A stretch of 64,000 nucleotides of DNA from Acidimicrobiia bacterium (GTDB lineage Bacteria > Actinomycetota > Acidimicrobiia > Acidimicrobiales > Bin134), in NCBI GenBank assembly GCA_022822905.1, contig JAJDYE010000016.1, forward strand, positions 88,731-152,730. The letters are read 5' to 3'. Below are positions 26,537 to 34,702 of the stretch, one piece after another. The position numbers and the translations under genes are program-made. Positions within the stretch are counted from its first letter, which is position 1; each line of letters begins with the position of its first letter. Under the pieces are notes generated by a model. It saw nothing but the letters and a program-made list of their open reading frames with translations, searched no databases and had not been told where the DNA came from.

Positions 26537-27478
26537 ATGCGAGCAGTTGGAGTCATCGAATACGGCGGGCCGGAGGCCCTGGAGGTTGTGGAGTTGCCCA
26601 CGCCCGAGGCCGGTCCTGGCCAGGTGAGGATTCGGGTGCGGGCCACCGCAGTCAGCCCCACCGACACCCATGTGAGGGCCGGCACTCGGGCCGAGCAGCA
26701 GGCCAAGACCGGGCCGCCGCCTTATGTCCCGGGCATGGACGTGGCCGGGGTGCTGGACCAGATCGGAGAGGGCGCCCAAACCGACCTACAAGTGGGCGAT
26801 CATGTGATGGCCATGGTGGTGCCCATGGGATCGCACGGGGCCTACTCCGAATATGTGGTGCTGTCGGCGGAATCAGTGGCCCGGATGCCGGCAGGCTCAT
26901 CGTTCGCCGAGGCCAGCACCCTGCCCATGAACGGCCTCACCGCCCGTCTCAGCCTCGACCAGCTCGCCCTCCAGCCCGGCCAGACCCTGGCGGTGACCGG
27001 GGCGGCCGGGTGCTACGGCGGCTACATGGTGGAGTTGGCCAAGGCCGACGGCCTCCGGGTAATCGCCGATTCGTCGGAGGCTGACGAAGAGCTGGTGGCC
27101 TCATTCGGCGCCGACGTGATTGTGCGCCGGGGCGACGACGTGGCCGACCGCATCCGAGAGCACGCCCCCGACGGCGTGGACGGCCTGGCCGACGGATCGG
27201 TGCAGATGGAGCCGCTGGTGGCCGCGGTGCGCGACGGCGGAGGCTTCGCCTCGGTGCGGGGGTGGCCGGGCAACGGCGAGCGAGGCATCCGGTTCCACAT
27301 CACCTGGGTGTTCGCATACGACAAGGACTACGCCCGCCTCGACCGCCTGCGCCAACAGGCCGAAGACGGCCAGGTGTCCCTGCGGGTGGCGGGCACGGTT
27401 CCTATGGAGAACGCCTCAGAAGCTCACGCCCGCTTGGAAGCCGGCGGCACCCGCGGCCGATGGGTCATCGAGTTCTGA
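26537..27478 (+). CDS. MDR-family NADP-dependent quinone oxidoreductase-like protein
   Basis: From the ATG at 26537 it has 313 aa: MRAVGVIEYGGPEALEVVELPTPEAGPGQVRIRV, PYVPGMDVAGVL, the VGDHVMAMV segment, ALQPGQTLAVTGAAGCYGGYMVELAK (nucleotide-binding AxGxxG-like), and the C-terminal SEAHARLEAGGTRGRWVIEF. It lacks the zinc Cys cluster, like zeta-crystallin/quinone reductases. It converges on the selenoperoxiredoxin gene with a 27-nt gap. Confidence 0.9.
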   Translation: MRAVGVIEYGGPEALEVVELPTPEAGPGQVRIRVRATAVSPTDTHVRAGTRAEQQAKTGPPPYVPGMDVAGVLDQIGEGAQTDLQVGDHVMAMVVPMGSHGAYSEYVVLSAESVARMPAGSSFAEASTLPMNGLTARLSLDQLALQPGQTLAVTGAAGCYGGYMVELAKADGLRVIADSSEADEELVASFGADVIVRRGDDVADRIREHAPDGVDGLADGSVQMEPLVAAVRDGGGFASVRGWPGNGERGIRFHITWVFAYDKDYARLDRLRQQAEDGQVSLRVAGTVPMENASEAHARLEAGGTRGRWVIEF

Positions 27479-27505
27479 GCAGCTCCCAAAGAGCTGCCTT
27501 AGGGG

Positions 27506-27976
27506 CTAGCTCAGCGCTTTGATGTCGGCGATGATCACGGCGGCGTGCTCAGCCAAGTCCTGACCCTCAAGGTCATAGGCCTTGGCCACCATGCCATCCG
27601 GTGAGATCAGGTAGCTGATCCGCCGGGGCAAGCCGTATTCGAAGTAAGGCTCACCCTCGGCCCGCTCGGCGTCATAGGCCCGTCCCACAGTCCGGTCGGG
27701 GTCGGAGATCAGCGTGAACGGGAAGCTCTCGCCGTCGACGAAGCCCTTCTGGTCCTCCACGGAGTCGAACGACGCCCCCACCACTACGGCGTTCAGGGCC
27801 TCAAACTCGGAGATTCGATCACGGAATCCCTGTCCCTGAATCGTTCAACCCTTGGTAGAAGCCTTCGGATACCACCAAAACGCCACCCAGTTCCCCCGCA
27901 AATCCGCCAGCGACAAATCGTTGCCATCCTGGTCCGGCGCAGTGAACTCCGGCGCCTTCGTTCCTTCACTCAACAT
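27506..27976 (-). CDS. selenocysteine peroxiredoxin (PrxQ/Bcp-like), Sec at TGA 27845-27847
   Basis: ATG 27976-27974 opens a frame that reads MLSEGTKAPEFTAPDQDG, then NWVAFWWYPKASTKG-U-TIQGQGFRDRISEFEALNAVVVG and on to the stop at 27506, 156 aa in all. The TGA is codon 44, exactly at the peroxidatic Cys of the PrxQ motif (YPKxxTxGCTxxxxxFRD). The position where many Bcp/PrxQ proteins keep a resolving Cys is Gly, and the protein has no Cys at all, so Sec would be the only redox-active residue. Downstream features (FDSVEDQKGF, FPFTLISDPDRTVGRAYD, RRISYLISPDG) are standard for the family. It reduces peroxides using a thiol donor. It is a single gene between a convergent MDR gene and a divergent small gene. 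Confidence 0.9.
27812..27842 (-). promoter_or_regulatory. possible SECIS hairpin of the selenoperoxiredoxin gene
   Basis: On the minus strand, just after the Sec TGA, GATTC (27842-27838) can pair with GAATC (27816-27812). Inside it a short ACaGG/CCGT stem closes a GATT loop. The loop lies about 17-20 nt from the TGA, within the bacterial range, but the helix is interrupted, so this is weaker than the UGSC hairpin. Confidence 0.4.
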
Positions 27977-28090
27977 GAGTGGCGACCCTAGTCGCAGTCA
28001 TCAGCAATAGATGATTTCCTCTTCGAGAATCATGCGCTTGGGATCTGGCCGTCCTGAGCCCCCAATTGTGCCGTCGGGCAACAAGTACTG

Positions 28091-28384
28091 GTGAACAAGC
28101 ACAAGTTTCTGACCGTCTTGGACGCACGCTCGCGTAGGATTCTTCCCGTGGAAGCAATCGATGCCGAGAGCCTAGATCAACTCAAACTGCTTGGAAATGG
28201 CCGATTGACCGTTTTCGAGTTCGAAGACTGGCATGTGGGCCGTACATGGGGCAGCCACTCCAGGCTGATCGCCGAAATTGACCACACTCTGGCCGAGAAG
28301 TCCCTGCTCACCGAGGAGCAACTCATCAGCCAACTCATCTCCCACGCAAGGGCCGCCGTGCTAAAGCCTGCCCCGTCCGGATGA
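28091..28384 (+). CDS. hypothetical protein, 97 aa
   Basis: The GTG start is followed by an open frame: NKHKFLTVLDARSRRILPVEAIDAESLDQLKLLGNGRLTVFEFEDWHVG and a C-terminal helix AEKSLLTEEQLISQLISHARAAV. The sequence looks protein-like (alternating strand and helix), but I do not recognise a family. It lies between the divergent selenoperoxiredoxin gene and a convergent HigBA-type pair. The GTG overlaps the TGA of a 27-codon frame that starts at ATG 28011. Confidence 0.5.
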   Translation: MNKHKFLTVLDARSRRILPVEAIDAESLDQLKLLGNGRLTVFEFEDWHVGRTWGSHSRLIAEIDHTLAEKSLLTEEQLISQLISHARAAVLKPAPSG

Positions 28385-28424
28385 GACTCAGGTATCGGGG
28401 CTTGGCCGCTCTGAGCAGCTCTGA

Positions 28425-28751
28425 CTACTCGTCTGCGGCGTCCGTGCCGAGTTCGATGGAGCGGTCTCCGACGCGCACCTCGATGTGGAGGGTTCCTCCG
28501 AGGGCTTCGGTGAGCTTGCGCATCGTGGAGAGCTTGGGGTCGGTGGACCGTTCTAGCTTGGAGACGCCAGCCTGAGATATGCCTAGCCGCTCGGCCAAAT
28601 CGGTCTGGCTGATCCCCAGACCTTGGCGCAGATCGACCAGCTTGCACGCGAAGAGCTCAGCTTCCATGTCACGCTTGTGCCGCTCAATTTGCTCCCGAGA
28701 CTTGGGATCGGAGTAAAGGGGTGCCGCGAGGTCTTTGAACTTCTTGGCCAT
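28425..28751 (-). CDS. XRE-family HTH antitoxin (HigA-like)
   Basis: The 108-aa protein has a central helix-turn-helix: LRQGLGISQTDLAERLGISQAGVSKLERSTDPKLSTMRKLTEALGGTLHIEVRV. This is the HigA2/XRE antitoxin type, which binds its own promoter and neutralises the RelE-like partner. The N-terminal MAKKFKDLAAPLYSDPKSREQIERHKRDME is typical of this subgroup. It starts on the last base of the toxin gene (1-nt overlap), giving the toxin-first order of HigBA systems. Confidence 0.9.
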   Translation of the reverse strand: MAKKFKDLAAPLYSDPKSREQIERHKRDMEAELFACKLVDLRQGLGISQTDLAERLGISQAGVSKLERSTDPKLSTMRKLTEALGGTLHIEVRVGDRSIELGTDAADE

Positions 28752-29098
28752 CAGATCAATCCTTCTCCTCGCAGGGATACCAGGTGCTGGTCGTAGAGGT
28801 CATCAGCTCGACGGATAGCCCGTGGGTACCACCGGGTCCATTGTCCGGACTTGTCCCCGCCTAACAGGAGGATCGCTCTCCGCAACGGGTCGAAGGCGAA
28901 GAGAATCCGAAGCGTGCTTACCCGAAGCTCCTTCATATTGGAGTGCCGACTGCGGGCGACGGTGTCCACAAAGGGACGGCCCAGGCTGGGACCGTCGCGT
29001 ATGAGCAGATCGACAGCCGCTGAGATCCGGCGCTGTTGGCCTATAGCCAGCTTGCCCCACCAATGCTCGAACTGGTCGGTGTACTCGACCTCCCACAT
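28751..29098 (-). CDS. RelE/HigB-type toxin
   Basis: The 115-aa protein belongs to the phage-derived Gp49-like/HigB family: MWEVEYTDQFEHWW, a central helix ISAAVDLLIRDGPSLGRPFVDTV, SNMKELRV, RILFAFDPLRRAILLLGGDKSGQWTRWYPRAIRRADDLYDQHL. The strand-rich core and basic K/R residues fit a ribosome-dependent mRNA interferase. It is transcribed before the XRE antitoxin. The 118 nt upstream (29099-29216) to the phosphotransferase gene is AT-richer, probably holds the promoter, and shows nothing else. Confidence 0.9.
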   Translation of the reverse strand: MWEVEYTDQFEHWWGKLAIGQQRRISAAVDLLIRDGPSLGRPFVDTVARSRHSNMKELRVSTLRILFAFDPLRRAILLLGGDKSGQWTRWYPRAIRRADDLYDQHLVSLRGEGLI

Positions 29099-29216
29099 TT
29101 GGACCCTACTTCCAGCTAATACAACTTACAAGTTGTTATTCGAGGGGCCGGATAGGCCGAAGCACGGGCCTCACAAGGCCGATATCCCCCAAGTCTACTG
29201 GCCGCGGAGTGGATCC

Positions 29217-30005
29217 CTAACGGAGGGCAGTAGCGAAATTGTGGTGGTTGTCGTTCCACCAGCGGCGTCGGCGGTGGTAGCGCTCGGCGCCGTCGGTCTG
29301 GTTCCACATTTCGACGAAGTTGGGGTCACCGGCTTCCAATCTGCGGCGGACGAACTCCTCGCCGCGGGCGAGGGCGACGTCGATTGCGGTCATCAGTTCC
29401 TTGCGGCCGTCTCGGCCTAGACCGTAGGCATCGGCAACCAGCCGCAGCCGCGCCGGCCGATCAGCTGGCTGCCACCCGAGGCGGGCTTGGTCGAAGTCGT
29501 TCTCGATCGGCACGCACAACCGGGCCAGTTGGGCCAAGTCGAATACGGGGCGTCCAGGAGCCGCGAACTCAAAGTCGAGCAAGGCAATGGCGATGCCATC
29601 GCGAAATACAACGTTCTCCGAGCACACGTCGTTGTGGCATACCACCGTCCCGCCCGCCGGGTCCGCCAAGCTGTCGTTCCAGGTGAAATCCGTAGGGTCG
29701 AAGCCCTTGGCGGCGTCGTGGAAGCCGCGCAGCAGCTCGGCCAGGGATGCCAAAGCGTTATCCGACTGGCTCCACTCCGGAAATGGCGCTATCGGAACCT
29801 CGCCTTCGATGAACACGAGCCGCTCGCGGCCATCGTCATCAATGCCGACCAGTTCGGGAACGCCCTCAAATCCGGTGCGTCTCACCGCGCGCAGAAGAGC
29901 ATGAACCGAACCTGAGTGAGGACCCGACGGGCGAAGTACATGCGGGCCGACCCGGACTACCTGCCCAGCGTTCGCAATCCCCCCGCCAAGGGGCTCCTCA
30001 ACCAC
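29217..30005 (-). CDS. aminoglycoside phosphotransferase-family kinase (APH fold)
   Basis: The protein has 262 aa. The kinase-like catalytic loop VVCHNDVCSENVVFRDG (HxDxxxxN) and the following ALLDFEFAAPGRPVFDLAQL (D-F-E replacing DFG/DWE) are present. The N lobe is shorter than usual, with FIEGEVPIAPFP. APH-fold enzymes phosphorylate small hydroxylated molecules such as homoserine or choline as well as antibiotics, so resistance should not be assumed. It ends 118 nt from the HigB gene. Confidence 0.85.
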   Translation of the reverse strand: MVEEPLGGGIANAGQVVRVGPHVLRPSGPHSGSVHALLRAVRRTGFEGVPELVGIDDDGRERLVFIEGEVPIAPFPEWSQSDNALASLAELLRGFHDAAKGFDPTDFTWNDSLADPAGGTVVCHNDVCSENVVFRDGIAIALLDFEFAAPGRPVFDLAQLARLCVPIENDFDQARLGWQPADRPARLRLVADAYGLGRDGRKELMTAIDVALARGEEFVRRRLEAGDPNFVEMWNQTDGAERYHRRRRWWNDNHHNFATALR

Positions 30006-30032
30006 GCCAATCAGTGTGCCGCCAAAAAGCAG

Positions 30033-31520
30033 CTAGCTAGACACCCAGCTGAGGGCTTGGAGTTCGCTGTAGGCGTGGAGGCCGAAGACGCCTCGGTCGC
30101 GGCCGATGCCGCTCATCTTGAAGCCGCCGAAGGGGGCGTGGACGTGGGGGGCCAGTGAGTTGATGCCGACGTTGCCCGATTGGATGCGCTGGCCGATCTC
30201 GAAGGCTCGGGCGGGGCTGTCGGCGAACACGTAGCTGAACAAGCCGTAGCGGCTGCTGTTGGCCAACTCCACCGCGTGGTCGTCGTCGTCGTGGGCCATT
30301 ACCGCCACCACCGGCCCGAAGATCTCCTCGGTCACCACCCGCATGTCCGGCTCGCAATCCGCCAGCAGGGTTGGGGCCACAAAGTAACCGGGCAAGTCAG
30401 GGCGCTCCCCGCCGCACAGCATGGTGGCCCCATCGGCCACGCCGCTGGCGATGAAGTGCTCCACCCGGTTGCGGTGCAGCTCGGTGATGACCGGGCCGAC
30501 AATCGTCTCTCGGTCGAGCGCGTCGCCCACCTTGAGCATCCCGGCCACCGCGGTCAGCTTGTCCACCAGCTCGTCGTAGCGGGAGCGGTGGACGATAACC
30601 CGGGTGGGCGCAGTGCAGATCTGCCCGCTGTGGAGCCCCCATACCGAGGCGATGGCCCCCACCGCGGCATCCACGTTGCAGTCGTCGGTGAGCACGCAAG
30701 CCCCCTTGCCGCCCAGCTCCATGAGTAGGCGCTTCATGGTGGCTGCTCCGGCCCTCATGATCTTGACCCCCACCGCGGACGAACCGGTGAAGCTCACCAT
30801 GTTCACGTCGGGCGATCCCACGAGTCCGGCCCCCGCTGCCGCCCCCGAACCGGTGATGATGTTGACCACGCCGGGGGGAAATCCGGCCTCCTCGATGATC
30901 TCCACCACCTTGATCATGGCCAGAGGATCCTGAGGCGCTGGCTTGATCACCACGGTGTTGCCCATAGCCAGCGCAGGGGCGACCTTGCCCGACACGTTGA
31001 CCAGAGGGAAGTTGTACGAGGTGATGCAGGCCACCACCCCCACCGGCTGGCGGATGACATGGGCACCGGCCAAGCCGCCCGGCCCCAGCGGGTTGGCCTC
31101 CACCGGGTAGGGCGCCATTGACTCGTCCAGGTCCACCGGAATCTCGTACTGGCGGAACCGGTCACCGCACGCGGGAAGCTGAACCGCCTCGGTGATGTTG
31201 ATGGTGGCCCCGGTCTCCCCCTGAAGCAGCCCGGTCAGGCCGCCGATCCGCTCGTCGATCAGGCCAGCAGCCCGACCCAAGAGGGCACACCGCTCGGCCA
31301 TCGGCGTGTCCCGCCAGCCCGGCAGAGCCGCCTTGGCCGCGGCGGCAGCGTCGTTCACCTGGGAGACGGACGCCTCGGGAGCATGGCCGATCACCTGGGT
31401 GGTGTTGGGATCGACGATCTCGTAGGTGCCCGCCTCCGGGGTCACCCAGTCGCCTCCGATTAGCAGGCGATACTCCTCGTCGACGTTCAGCGGTTCCATT
31501 TCGGCCAGTGCCATGGACAT
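30033..31520 (-). CDS. aldehyde dehydrogenase (NAD(P)-dependent)
   Basis: The 495-aa protein is full length for the ALDH superfamily: ITSYNFPLVNVSGKVAPALAMGNTVVIKPAPQDP, the GFTGSSAVG cofactor loop, MELGGKGACVLTDDCN with the general-base Glu, SGQICTAPTRVIVH with the catalytic Cys, and EIFGPVVAVMAHDDDDHAVELANSSRYGL. It oxidises an aldehyde to an acid. The ATG at 31520 and another at 31514 are both possible starts. The amidohydrolase gene lies 44 nt upstream on the same strand, suggesting cotranscription. Confidence 0.95.
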   Translation of the reverse strand: MSMALAEMEPLNVDEEYRLLIGGDWVTPEAGTYEIVDPNTTQVIGHAPEASVSQVNDAAAAAKAALPGWRDTPMAERCALLGRAAGLIDERIGGLTGLLQGETGATINITEAVQLPACGDRFRQYEIPVDLDESMAPYPVEANPLGPGGLAGAHVIRQPVGVVACITSYNFPLVNVSGKVAPALAMGNTVVIKPAPQDPLAMIKVVEIIEEAGFPPGVVNIITGSGAAAGAGLVGSPDVNMVSFTGSSAVGVKIMRAGAATMKRLLMELGGKGACVLTDDCNVDAAVGAIASVWGLHSGQICTAPTRVIVHRSRYDELVDKLTAVAGMLKVGDALDRETIVGPVITELHRNRVEHFIASGVADGATMLCGGERPDLPGYFVAPTLLADCEPDMRVVTEEIFGPVVAVMAHDDDDHAVELANSSRYGLFSYVFADSPARAFEIGQRIQSGNVGINSLAPHVHAPFGGFKMSGIGRDRGVFGLHAYSELQALSWVSS

Positions 31521-31564
31521 CTCCCCCTTGCCGGAATGCTCGCAACCCCAAACGGTTGGCTTGG

Positions 31565-32785
31565 CTACGCGGCGATTCCGTACTTCTCCAGGCTGTACAG
31601 CTCGATGGCGTTGCCCCGCAGCAGCTTGTAGGCCTCCTCATCATCGAGTCCGGCCTGGGTCACGATCCTGGTGGCGATTTCCTTGGTGTGAGGGAACGTG
31701 GAGTCGGCGTGGGGGTAGTCCACTTCGAAGGTGATCTGGTCTATGCCGATCAGGTCGCGGTTCCGGAGCCCCACCTCGTCGTCGAACATGCAGCCCCAAA
31801 CGTGGCCGGCGATGTAAGACGACGGCGGGTTGGGCAGGTTCACCCCGAAATCGCCGTCATCGTCGTTGATCCGCTCTTCCCACAGCTTGTCCATGCGCTC
31901 GATCACATAGGGCATCCACCCCACCTGGCCCTCGCTGTAGGCCACCCGCAGGCCGGGATACCGCTCGAACACCCCGGAGAGGATGTAGTCGCACATCGAG
32001 CCCATGGCGTTGCTGAAGGTGATGGTAGAGCTGACCGCGAACGGCGCGTCGGGCGACGTGGTCGGCATCTTCGAGGAGGAGCCGATGTGCATGTTCACCA
32101 CCGTCCCGGTCTCCTCACAGGCGGCGAAGAACGGCTCCCAGAACCCGCTGGGATCGTGGATCGACGGCAGACCCAGGTGATAGGGGTTCTCGGAGAAGGC
32201 CACCGCGAAGCTGCCCTTGTCGGCGCAACGCTGGATCTCCTCAGCGGCCAGATGGGCGTCCCACAACGGGATGATGGTCAGCGGGATCAGCCTCCCCTTG
32301 CCGTCCCCGGCACACCACTCGTCGATCATCCAGTCGTTGTAGGCCTTCACGCACAAAAGGGCCAGCTCCTTGTCCTCCCGCTCGTGGAAGGTCTGGCCGC
32401 AGAACCGGGGCAGCACGTTGGGAAAGCAGATCGACGCCTCCACGTGGTTGGCCTCCATGTCCTCGAGGCGCTCCTTCTGCTTCCAGCACCCCGGCAGGAT
32501 CTCGTCGAACGTAACCGGGGTATTGGTGAGCGGCTCGAACCCGATGGCCGCCGAGAGCTTGGGGAAGGGGTAGATCAGATCGTCGTAGAGCCACCAGTCG
32601 CCCCATGTGCCGTCGGGCGACCCCTTCTCGTAGCTGAACACCCCGCCCTCGAAGTGGAACGTGGCCTTGTCGCGCTCAACCCGAGGGCAGCGATCGTGGT
32701 ACTTGCGGGGAAGCCGCTCGGTCCACAAGTCGGGCGGCTCTACCACGTGGTCGTCCACGGAGATAATGCGGGGGATCTCAGCCAT
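31565..32785 (-). CDS. amidohydrolase family protein (DDHVxEP type)
   Basis: I chose the Met at 32785 (MAEIPRIISVDDHVVEPPDLW), giving 406 aa. A GTG/ATG further up at 32821 is less likely. ICFPNVLPRFCGQTF, VNMHIGSSSKMPTTSPDAP, YSEGQVGWMPYVIERMDKLW and FEVDYPHADSTFPHTKEI parallel the amidohydrolase at 548-1804 block by block, so they are paralogues. The metal ligands fit the amidohydrolase_2 family. It is upstream of, and probably cotranscribed with, the aldehyde dehydrogenase. The substrate is unknown. Confidence 0.92.
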   Translation of the reverse strand: MAEIPRIISVDDHVVEPPDLWTERLPRKYHDRCPRVERDKATFHFEGGVFSYEKGSPDGTWGDWWLYDDLIYPFPKLSAAIGFEPLTNTPVTFDEILPGCWKQKERLEDMEANHVEASICFPNVLPRFCGQTFHEREDKELALLCVKAYNDWMIDEWCAGDGKGRLIPLTIIPLWDAHLAAEEIQRCADKGSFAVAFSENPYHLGLPSIHDPSGFWEPFFAACEETGTVVNMHIGSSSKMPTTSPDAPFAVSSTITFSNAMGSMCDYILSGVFERYPGLRVAYSEGQVGWMPYVIERMDKLWEERINDDDGDFGVNLPNPPSSYIAGHVWGCMFDDEVGLRNRDLIGIDQITFEVDYPHADSTFPHTKEIATRIVTQAGLDDEEAYKLLRGNAIELYSLEKYGIAA

Positions 32786-32911
32786 GGGCAGGAAGCTTAC
32801 CGATGCTTCAGCCCAAGCCATTCACCCAACGCCCGGTTCTTCGCCAACGAACCCAGGCATCGCCTAGATTGTTGGCCGAGCGTGCGAACCAGCGCGCACA
32901 AGGGGCGAACC

Positions 32912-34630
32912 ATGTTTGACACCATCATCAAGGGCGGAGACATTGTCGACGGCACCGGCAGCCCTCGCTATCGGGGCGACCTGGGCCTGCAAGGAGGCCG
33001 AATCTCCGCCATCGGCGATCTGAGCGCGGCTGAGGCCGCCAACACGGTGGACGCATCTGGCAAGGCGGTGTGCCCCGGCTTCATCGACGTGCACACCCAC
33101 CTCGACGCCCAGGTGTTCTGGGACACCACGCTGAGCCCGTCGCCCCTGCACGGGGTGACCAGCGTGATCGGGGGCAACTGCGGGTTCACCATCGCCCCGC
33201 TCACCGACGATCCCGCCGATGGCGAGTACTTGATGCAGATGCTGGCCCGAGTGGAGGGCATGCCTCTGGAGTCGCTCCAGGTCGGCGTGCCGTGGAACTG
33301 GCGCTCCACCGCCGAATACTTCGACGCCTTCGACGGCACCCTGGCGATCAACACCGCCTTCAAGGTGGGCCACTCCGCGCTGCGCCGGGTGGTCATGGGG
33401 CCGGAATGCGTCAAGCGGGAGGCCACCCCCGAGGAGCTGGCCCAGATGCAGGACCTGCTCCGGGCCGGCTTGGAGGCCGGTGCGCTGGGGTTCTCCTCCT
33501 CCTACGCCCGCACCCACAACGATCCGTTCGGCAACATGGTGCCCAGTCGCTACGCCAGCCGGGAGGAGCTGGTGGAGCTGGCCCGGGTGTGCTCGGAGTA
33601 CCCGGGCACCTCCCTAGAGCTGATTCCCTGTGTCGGTCCGTTCGACGATGCCGCCATCAACCTGATGACCGACATGTCTGTGGCCGCCCAGACCCAGCTC
33701 AACTGGAACGTGATGACCGTGGCTGAGGGCAACCTGGACGAGTGCTACGCCAAGCTGGAGGCCAGCGACCATGCCAAGGCCAACGGCGGCAAGGTAGTGG
33801 CGCTCACCGTGCCGATGGCCTTCTCGGTTCGCCTCAGCATGGCCGGCGGCTTCGTGCTCGATGCCCTGCCCGACTGGGAGGGCGCCATGCTCGCCCCGCC
33901 TGCCGAGAAGTTGGCGCTGCTGGCCGACCAGGCCGAGCGCGATCGCCTCGCCGAGCTGGCCCAGCAGCCCGGACCCCTCAAGGGCTTGGCCGACTGGTCC
34001 ACCAAGATCATCTTCGACACGTTCGCCCCCGAGAACGAGCAGTACCGGGGCCGCACCGTGGGACAGATTGCCGAGGACGAGGGCAAGAAGCCGTTCGACG
34101 CCCTGTGCGACATCGTGGTGGCCGACGAGCTGAAGACCTCCTTCGGCACCCCGCCGCCGGTCTCATCCGCCGACGACTGGAAGGCCCGCATGGAGATCTG
34201 GCGGGACGGCCGGGCAGTGATCGGCGCCTCCGACGCCGGGGCCCACCTCGACCTGTTCATGACCGCCAACTACGCCACTTCAATGCTGGGCCAGTGCATG
34301 CGAGAGCGGGAGCTCATCTCCATGGAAGAGGCCATTCACCTGATGACCGACGTGCAGGCCCAGCTGTACGGCCTCAAGGAGCGGGGCCAGCTCCAAGAGG
34401 GCTGGCACGGCGACGTCGTGGTGATCGACGAGTCCCAAGTGGGGGCCAAGCCCCTCACCGTGGTGGCCGACCTGCCCGCCGGCGCTCCCCGCCTGTACGG
34501 AGAGGCCGACGGCATCGACCACGTGTTCTGCAACGGCGAGGAGATTGTCCGAGACGGGCAATTCACCGACGCCCGACCGGGCAAGCACCTCCGCAGCGGA
34601 ACAGATACCGAGCGAGTAGACCTCTCCTAA
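32912..34630 (+). CDS. N-acyl-D-amino-acid deacylase-like amidohydrolase
   Basis: The ATG at 32912 gives 572 aa. MFDTIIKGGDIVDGTGSPRYRGDLGLQGGRISAIGDL and CPGFIDVHTHLDAQVFWDTTLSPSPLHGVTSVIGGNCGFTIAPL are diagnostic of the D-aminoacylase/urease-fold group (HxH metal motif in HTHLD). Later come IGASDAGAHLDLFMTANYATSMLGQCMRERELISMEEAIHLMT and GWHGDVVVIDESQVG. It hydrolyses an amide, possibly an N-acyl amino acid. The open frame runs upstream of 32912, but only antisense to the neighbouring amidohydrolase. Confidence 0.93.
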   Translation: MFDTIIKGGDIVDGTGSPRYRGDLGLQGGRISAIGDLSAAEAANTVDASGKAVCPGFIDVHTHLDAQVFWDTTLSPSPLHGVTSVIGGNCGFTIAPLTDDPADGEYLMQMLARVEGMPLESLQVGVPWNWRSTAEYFDAFDGTLAINTAFKVGHSALRRVVMGPECVKREATPEELAQMQDLLRAGLEAGALGFSSSYARTHNDPFGNMVPSRYASREELVELARVCSEYPGTSLELIPCVGPFDDAAINLMTDMSVAAQTQLNWNVMTVAEGNLDECYAKLEASDHAKANGGKVVALTVPMAFSVRLSMAGGFVLDALPDWEGAMLAPPAEKLALLADQAERDRLAELAQQPGPLKGLADWSTKIIFDTFAPENEQYRGRTVGQIAEDEGKKPFDALCDIVVADELKTSFGTPPPVSSADDWKARMEIWRDGRAVIGASDAGAHLDLFMTANYATSMLGQCMRERELISMEEAIHLMTDVQAQLYGLKERGQLQEGWHGDVVVIDESQVGAKPLTVVADLPAGAPRLYGEADGIDHVFCNGEEIVRDGQFTDARPGKHLRSGTDTERVDLS

Positions 34631-34674
34631 ACTCCGGACTTCCCTTCCAAATCGGCCCCAGGGCCCCAAACCCA

Positions 34675-34684
34675 ATTGATCAAT
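34675..34684. repeat. 10-bp perfect palindrome upstream of the thiolase gene
   Basis: ATTGATCAAT is its own reverse complement and lies 19 nt before the thiolase ATG, just upstream of the AGGAG ribosome-binding site, in a small AT-rich patch of a GC-rich region. It could be an operator for a dimeric regulator. There is no direct evidence for a regulator in the window. Confidence 0.35.
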
Positions 34685-34702
34685 AGCTAACCAGGAGCAA
34701 CC

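Noticed and set aside
28011..28094. 27-codon frame whose TGA overlaps the GTG of the 97-aa gene
   Set aside because: The overlap hints at coupling, but the peptide has no leader-type codon run and no conserved feature. Too weak to list as a gene.
29217..30005. Antibiotic resistance label for the APH-fold kinase
   Set aside because: The fold is shared by many housekeeping small-molecule kinases, and there is no mobile context or close match to known resistance enzymes.
31508..32911. Upstream extension of the D-aminoacylase frame to about 1040 residues
   Set aside because: The extra part is antisense to the amidohydrolase gene and has no domain. The family start MFDTIIKGG at 32912 is clear.
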